From an uncultured Prevotellaceae bacterium (GTDB lineage: Bacteria; Bacteroidota; Bacteroidia; Bacteroidales; Bacteroidaceae): a stretch of 64,000 bases of DNA. The notes under the pieces are model-generated. The model ran no database searches. It was not told the origin of the DNA and saw only the letters and a program-made list of their open reading frames with translations. Of this stretch, positions 59,584 to 64,000 are shown in pieces (position 1 is the first letter of the stretch; the number at the start of each line of letters is the position of its first letter). The stretch is from assembly GCA_902778535.1 (NCBI GenBank), contig CACYYG010000004.1:54427-118426 (forward strand). Direction: 5' to 3'. Made by a program: the position numbers and the translations under genes.

Positions 59584-59588
59584 AAATG
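59562..59588. repeat. Heptamer repeat overlapping the stop and start codons of adjoining genes
   Basis: GAAATT (59562), GAAAATT (59568), GAAAATT (59575), GAAAATG (59582). The glutaminase-like stop TGA (59581-59583) and the GH76 ATG (59586-59588) are inside it. Confidence 0.9.
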
Positions 59589-61817
59589 AAAAAGAGACTG
59601 GCGTTTTTATCATTCATCATTTGTCATTTAGCATTCAGCAACGTAGCTGCGCAGAAGACACTGGCAGACTACAGCATCACGGACGACTGCTCCTTCGAGG
59701 CCGTGGGCTTCGATGCCGACCTGTCGTCCCTGTTCGACAAGAACGACCTCACCGTCTTCACTTTGCCGCAGTTGTCAGGCAGCGAGGAAATCATCCTCAA
59801 GGCACGCCGTCCCTACGTGATGAAAGGCTTTTCAGTGGTCAGCGCCGACAATGCCAACCGCGACCTGAAGCAGTTGCAGCTGCTCGGCTCTACCGACGGT
59901 GAGACGTGGCAGAACATCCGCAGCTATAATCTCAGCTACACAGGCCGCTTTAGGGAACGCCAGGTCAACGGCGGCCCCAGCACGGCTTTTACGGCTTTCA
60001 AGCTGGTGCTGAAGAGCGCCTCGGGCAGCGAGGGCTTGCGCATTGCTGAGTTCCAGCTGTTCGGCCATCCGCAGACAGACGGCGAGAACATGGCAACGAC
60101 GCAGAACGGCACCATTACCGGCTCGGCCAAGGCCAGCAGCATCAGCAACCTTATCGACAACGACCCGAAGACAATGGCGCAGATTCAGAACGCCGACCGC
60201 CAGATGATTGACAACTTCAACGGCGAGACACGCTACAACGGTCTGCAGAACGCCTGGTTCCAATACGAGTTCAACGAACCCACCGTCATCACTGGCTACG
60301 CCATCGGCATGACCAGCTCCGCCCAGCGCGACCAGCGTCCCAACTGCTGGGAACTGTTAGCCAGCAACGACGGCGAGCAGTGGGTGACGCTCGACGTGCA
60401 GCACAATGCCGCCTCGATGGCCGTCGACAACTATGAGCAGCGCTATACGATAGCCTCCTCGTGGGCCGCAAGAGTGGACTATGCCTACGTGGCCGACCGC
60501 ATGATGGACTTCTGCGAACAGCAGTTGGAGCGCAATCAGAGCACCAACGGCACTTATTGGATATGCGACTGGGCCGTTGACCCCCAGAAGCGCAACGAGG
60601 ACTGGGGCGGCTACTGGTGGGCCGCACACGGCGTCGACAACTACGTCGACCTGTATAACCGCACACAGCAGCCGGCAGTGCTTACAAAGCTGACACACCT
60701 TGTTAATGGCACAAGAATCCGCAACGGCAACACCCTCATCAACCATTTCTACGACGACATGGAGTGGATGGCACTGGCCCTGCTGCGCGCCTGCGATGCC
60801 AACGCCACCCTCAACCGCCAGTATATGACGCAGGTGAAGACACTCTTCAACGACATTGTGAAAGGATGGGACGACGTGGACGGCGGCGGCATCCATTGGA
60901 ACAAGAACATCAACGGCGACGGCGCCACGAAAAACGCCTGCTCCAACTGTCCGGCGATGATTCTTGCCGCACGCCTCTACCAGCACACGCAGGATCAGAA
61001 ATACCTCGACTGGGCACTGCGCATCTACGAATACATGCGCGACCACTGCCGCTTCCCCGACGGCGTGATGAAAGACACCCCGCAGAACAACAACCACGAG
61101 GTGACCTTCAGCTACAATCAGGGAACATGGGTTGGCGGACTGCTCGAGCTCTACAGGATTACCGGCGAGGAGCACTACCGCCAGACGGCTACCGACCTGA
61201 TGGACCTGCTGCTCTTCGGCAAGTGGTACTCGCCGAAGGGCATTATGAACGAGCGCCAGAACTACAATCAGGACGACGGCGGACTGTTCAAGGGCATTTT
61301 CATCCGCTACCTCGCACAATGGATTCTCTCCGGAAAACTCGACACCGAGCATCAGGTGCGCTATACGAAGTGGCTCCTCGAACAGGCACGCTCGGCTGAG
61401 CTGGCTGCTCTCGATAAAACGTGGTTTATCGTCAATCCCTACTGGACGCAGCAGTACAACATCAATAACGATGTGCACGACACCTCACGCCAGCAGACGG
61501 GACTCATGCTGATGGAAGCCGTCGACGAGCTGCGCCGTGCCGGTTTGCTGACCGACGACTACGGTCTCATCAATCCCAACGCCGGCAAGCCCTACCGCTA
61601 CTACCGTCTCGTCATCACCGAGACGCAGAACTCGGGCAGCATCATGCTGGGTGCGTGGAAGCTTTTCGGCCACGAGACGAATGGCATCAAGGACCATCAG
61701 CATAAAACAATAAACAGCAGCCGTTCTGCCTATGATCTCTTAGGACGTCCCGTCTCTCACCACTCTCCACTTACTTCTCACCTCCTTATCAACAACGGCA
61801 AAAAATACATCAGATAA
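59586..61817 (+). CDS. Secreted GH76-family alpha-1,6-mannanase-like enzyme with discoidin-type domains
   Basis: 743 residues. ATG 59586 starts a clean signal peptide (MKKRLAFLSFIICHLAFSNV); a TTG two codons earlier is possible. Two F5/8-type (discoidin) domains come first (SDGETWQNIRSYNLSYTGRF variant, then SNLIDNDPKTMAQIQNADRQ), then the helical GH76 catalytic barrel with the Asp-Asp pair in NHFYDDMEWMALALLRA, plus WDDVDGGGIHWNKNINGDGA and TFSYNQGTWVGGLLELYRIT. GH76 enzymes cut alpha-1,6-mannan of fungal cell walls. The end, AYDLLGRPVSHHSPLTSHLL then INNGKKYIR, is a T9SS-like tail with a heptamer-encoded insertion. Confidence 0.9.
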   Translation: MKKRLAFLSFIICHLAFSNVAAQKTLADYSITDDCSFEAVGFDADLSSLFDKNDLTVFTLPQLSGSEEIILKARRPYVMKGFSVVSADNANRDLKQLQLLGSTDGETWQNIRSYNLSYTGRFRERQVNGGPSTAFTAFKLVLKSASGSEGLRIAEFQLFGHPQTDGENMATTQNGTITGSAKASSISNLIDNDPKTMAQIQNADRQMIDNFNGETRYNGLQNAWFQYEFNEPTVITGYAIGMTSSAQRDQRPNCWELLASNDGEQWVTLDVQHNAASMAVDNYEQRYTIASSWAARVDYAYVADRMMDFCEQQLERNQSTNGTYWICDWAVDPQKRNEDWGGYWWAAHGVDNYVDLYNRTQQPAVLTKLTHLVNGTRIRNGNTLINHFYDDMEWMALALLRACDANATLNRQYMTQVKTLFNDIVKGWDDVDGGGIHWNKNINGDGATKNACSNCPAMILAARLYQHTQDQKYLDWALRIYEYMRDHCRFPDGVMKDTPQNNNHEVTFSYNQGTWVGGLLELYRITGEEHYRQTATDLMDLLLFGKWYSPKGIMNERQNYNQDDGGLFKGIFIRYLAQWILSGKLDTEHQVRYTKWLLEQARSAELAALDKTWFIVNPYWTQQYNINNDVHDTSRQQTGLMLMEAVDELRRAGLLTDDYGLINPNAGKPYRYYRLVITETQNSGSIMLGAWKLFGHETNGIKDHQHKTINSSRSAYDLLGRPVSHHSPLTSHLLINNGKKYIR
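61755..61782. repeat. Heptamer repeat inside the GH76 sorting tail
   Basis: TCTCACC (61755), ACTCTCC (61762), ACTTACT (61769), TCTCACC (61776), all 7 bp apart. It encodes SHHSPLTSHL within the tail. TCTCACC is also used in the TPR-like gene at 6500 and 6514. Confidence 0.75.
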
Positions 61818-61819
61818 TA

Positions 61820-62941
61820 ATGAAAGAAGAACGTATCGTGTTTTTGGACTATGTCCGCGTAGTGGCCTGTTTGCTGGTGATGCTCGTCCATGCCAGCGAG
61901 AATTTCTACGGCTGTGACACTGCAGCAGGCTTGGCCAGTAATCTGTCGTATGTGGCCAACGAGGCCAACCGTTTCTGGGTGGCCTTCTACGACGGAGGCG
62001 TCAGCCGTACCGCCGTGCCGCTCTTCATCATCGTCTCAGCCTTCCTCCTTGCACCCATGAAGGAGGGTCAGACCATGAGCAGCTTCTATCGCCGACGTTT
62101 CATGCGCATCCTGCCGCCTTTCATCTGCTTCCTGCTGCTCTATTCGCTGCTGCCCCTGCTGTGGGGAGGCATGACGTGGGAGCAGTCGCTCAACGACCTG
62201 AAGCTGCTGCCTTTCAATTTTCCCTCGATGGCAGGCCACCTGTGGTTCATGTATCCGCTCATCAGCCTCTACATCATCATACCCGTCGTCTCACCCTGGC
62301 TGCAGAAAGCTACGGCCCGCGAGGAGCTGACCTTCCTCGGCTTCTTCGCTTTTACCACGCTCATGCCCTGGCTCCATCTCTTCGTGTCGCCTGAGCTGTG
62401 GGGCGAGTGCTTCTGGAATCAGTTTACGGCCTTCTGGTACTGTTCGGGCTATTTAGGCTACCTCGTTATGGCCCACTACATCCGTGTGCATCTGAAGTGG
62501 TCGCGCCAGCGCCGCCTGCGCCTCGGCACGCTGTTCTTCCTCGTCGGTGCTGCCTTTACGGCTTGGTCGTTCTGGTGGAAGGGAGTGCCAGGCCAGCCCA
62601 TCGAGACGCCGCTGCTGGAGTGGAGCTGGGAGTTCTGCTCGCCCAATGTGCTGTGTGCCACCTTCGGCCTCTTCCTGCTCTTCACCTGCATCCAGCCCAA
62701 GAAAGGCAAGGCGCCGGCAGTGGTGACAGAAGTGTCGAAGCTGTCCTTCGGCATGTATCTCATGCACATGTTCTTCCTCGCACCCATTGCAGGCATCATC
62801 ATCGGCGGCGACCCGGCCAAGCCTCTGTTGCCTGTCTGGCTGGCCATCCCAGTCATTGCCTTGCTCAGCTACCTTTGCTGCGTCATCACCACAAAGCTGT
62901 TGTCATTGCTGCCGGGCAGCCGATATTTCATCGGGTATTAA
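61820..62941 (+). CDS. Acyltransferase-3 family membrane protein
   Basis: 373-residue inner-membrane protein with about ten transmembrane segments. The conserved N-terminal block FLDYVRVVACLLVMLVHASE contains the active His, and FYRRRFMRILPPFICFLLL the family's Arg-rich loop. Such enzymes O-acetylate or otherwise acylate cell-surface sugars. It starts 2 bp after the GH76 stop, so it is probably co-translated or at least co-transcribed with it. The sugar target is unknown. Confidence 0.9.
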   Translation: MKEERIVFLDYVRVVACLLVMLVHASENFYGCDTAAGLASNLSYVANEANRFWVAFYDGGVSRTAVPLFIIVSAFLLAPMKEGQTMSSFYRRRFMRILPPFICFLLLYSLLPLLWGGMTWEQSLNDLKLLPFNFPSMAGHLWFMYPLISLYIIIPVVSPWLQKATAREELTFLGFFAFTTLMPWLHLFVSPELWGECFWNQFTAFWYCSGYLGYLVMAHYIRVHLKWSRQRRLRLGTLFFLVGAAFTAWSFWWKGVPGQPIETPLLEWSWEFCSPNVLCATFGLFLLFTCIQPKKGKAPAVVTEVSKLSFGMYLMHMFFLAPIAGIIIGGDPAKPLLPVWLAIPVIALLSYLCCVITTKLLSLLPGSRYFIGY

Positions 62942-62956
62942 GTAATCGGGGATACG

Positions 62957-62992
62957 GGGGTTCGGAGGTGCCTCCGCCCCTCCGTTCCCCCG
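62957..62992. repeat. Imperfect GTAC-family palindrome after the acyltransferase gene
   Basis: GGGGGTTCGGAGG (left arm) and CCTCCGTTCCCCC (right arm) pair with two central mismatches. It resembles the perfect palindrome at 7519-7564 (GGGGGTACGGAGG arms) and may serve as a terminator. Confidence 0.65.
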
Positions 62993-63028
62993 CACATCCG
63001 GGCGATTTGTTAAAATATGAAAATTTTA

Positions 63029-63089
63029 GTAACCACGTGGGTTACTGTCAGTAACCACCGTGGTTACAGTCAGTAACCCATGTGGTTAC
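63029..63089. repeat. Three-unit, 22-bp-period array of GTAACC palindromes
   Basis: GTAACCACGTGGGTTAC (63029-63045), GTAACCACCGTGGTTAC (63051-63067), GTAACCCATGTGGTTAC (63073-63089), all 22 bp apart. The first unit is identical to units at 28010 and 28054. It lies between convergent genes, as at 28010. Confidence 0.95.
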
Positions 63090-63128
63090 TATTTTGGGGA
63101 ACAGGCTGGGTAACGAATGTCAGTTCCG

Positions 63129-64000
63129 TCACTCAAGCGTCCATTTCATGACGTTGGCGGGAGGACGCTGGTGAAGCAACTCGTTCTTCATAAAGTCCAT
63201 GTAAGGGGCAACATGGGCGAAGAACTGCCGATAATCCTGACAGAGATAGTTTAGGCCAGGCTCGCCGTCGGCTGTCTGACAAAAACGGTCCTTAGGACAG
63301 CCGCCGTTGCAGGCAAAGCGCCATTGGCAGACCTTGCACTGATGAGGAAGGCGCTCATATTTGTCGCGTCCGAACTGCAACTGTCGTTTGCTGTACATCA
63401 TCGAGGTAATAGTGTCGCGGTGGATGTTGCCCAGCAGGTACTCGGGAAAAACGAAGTGGTCGCACGAATAGACATCGCCATTGTGCTCAATCACCCCTGC
63501 ATGGCCACAGGCGGGGCACATGGAGCAGAGGCTGGGTGGCTCACCAGCCCAGCAGGCCAGGGTGGCATCGAACAGCTGCACGAACACCTGCCCCACATCG
63601 TGACGCACCCACTCGTCGAAGATGGTACAGCAGAAATGGGCATATTGAAAGGGGCGAACCATAGGAACATCCACCGCCGAACGCCCCTCAACGATAGGGG
63701 TAAACTGAATATACTTGCAGCCTATCTCCTTGTAGAAGTGATAGACCTCGAGAGGATGGTCGGCGTTGTAGTCGTTCACAACGCCCATCGCGTTCCACTC
63801 CACGCTGTGTTTCTGCAACAGGCGTATGCCGCGCATCACTTGGTGAAAGGAGGACTGGCCTTCGCAATCACGGCGATAGGCATCGTGCAACTCCTGCGGC
63901 CCGTCGATGGAGATGCCAATGAGCCAGTTGTGCTCACGAAAGAAAGCGCACCATTCATCGGTGAGCAGCGTACCATTAGTCTGCAGGCTGTTGTCGATGA
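63129..64000 (-). CDS. Anaerobic sulfatase-maturating radical SAM enzyme (partial)
   Basis: The C-terminal 290 residues of a radical SAM protein; the N-terminal CxxxCxxC part lies past the window. Visible parts: SLQTNGTLLTDEWCAFFREH, IGISIDGPQELHDAYRRDCE (typical anSME block), IQFTPIVEG, and the twin auxiliary-cluster cysteines CSMCPACGHAGVIEHNGDVY / SCDHFVFPEYLLGNI and CKVCQWRFACNGGCPKDRF. anSMEs oxidise a Cys or Ser of sulfatases to formylglycine in the cytoplasm. No sulfatase gene is in this window. It ends convergently with the acyltransferase unit. Confidence 0.92.
   Translation of the reverse strand, partial: IDNSLQTNGTLLTDEWCAFFREHNWLIGISIDGPQELHDAYRRDCEGQSSFHQVMRGIRLLQKHSVEWNAMGVVNDYNADHPLEVYHFYKEIGCKYIQFTPIVEGRSAVDVPMVRPFQYAHFCCTIFDEWVRHDVGQVFVQLFDATLACWAGEPPSLCSMCPACGHAGVIEHNGDVYSCDHFVFPEYLLGNIHRDTITSMMYSKRQLQFGRDKYERLPHQCKVCQWRFACNGGCPKDRFCQTADGEPGLNYLCQDYRQFFAHVAPYMDFMKNELLHQRPPANVMKWTLE

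Noticed and set aside
57652-59613. 653-codon minus-strand open frame
   Set aside because: Antisense to the glutaminase-like gene; no recognisable domain or signal.

Overview
The window looks like chromosomal DNA of a Prevotella-type member of the Bacteroidales. The signs are SusC/SusD/SusE outer-membrane uptake genes, PorX (regulator of the type IX secretion system, T9SS), GldE, secreted proteins ending in the LxGRxV...GKK.(x)K tail common in Prevotella, a fused nuoCD in a complex I operon without nuoEFG, and the Bacteroidetes -7 element TAnnTTTG in front of many units. No phage, plasmid, insertion sequence with a transposase, or CRISPR array was recognised.

Layout. 1-7.5 kb: the end of a GH20 hexosaminidase, a secreted subtilase, ribD and a TrmH methyltransferase (both minus strand), then a plus-strand series of sigma-54 activator, LptE-like lipoprotein, a TPR-like protein and secG. 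7.9-10.7 kb: four tRNA genes (Gly, Leu, Leu, Gly), a conserved unknown, ssb and gldE. 10.8-21.1 kb: eleven-subunit complex I as ten genes (nuoA, B, CD, H, I, J, K, L, M, N) ending at a clear terminator. 21-28.8 kb: a DUF5715-like protein, two identical tRNA-Asp genes, porX, and two outer-membrane barrel proteins. 29-36 kb: B3/B4-domain protein, lipoprotein, secreted endonuclease I, secreted EEP-fold phosphatase and a secreted alpha/beta hydrolase. 36-38.7 kb: nadD, gmk fused to a DUF559 module, and yicC. 39-57 kb, mostly minus strand: a polysaccharide utilisation locus (SusC-SusD-SusE-GH43) with a GH128-like enzyme, an unassigned helical-barrel protein, an Ig-like secreted protein, a 54-residue small protein, and a second GH43-like lipoprotein. 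57-64 kb: glutaminase-like protein, GH76, acyltransferase, and a partial anaerobic sulfatase maturase.

How they work together. porX sits among probable T9SS clients, most with LxGRxV tails. The SusCDE set with its surface GH43 should bind, cut and import a plant or microbial glycan; GH76, GH128-like and GH43-like enzymes broaden this. Complex I lacks the NADH-oxidising module, so its electron donor must be something other than NADH through NuoF.

The most unusual content is repeat DNA. (1) A DUF559 endonuclease-like module bounded by 32-bp perfect inverted repeats sits exactly between yicC and gmk and is read in frame into gmk. (2) Arrays of 15-19 bp imperfect palindromes at a 21-22 bp period recur in several intergenic gaps, the same unit type appearing at 28.0 and 63.0 kb. 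(3) 7-bp (sometimes 8-bp) tandem repeats lie at many gene junctions, often containing the stop or start codon, and occur in frame inside ribD, the TrmH gene, the TPR-like gene and the GH76 tail. (4) A perfect 50-bp palindrome lies at 39105-39154. All assignments rest on reading the sequence; no database search was run.
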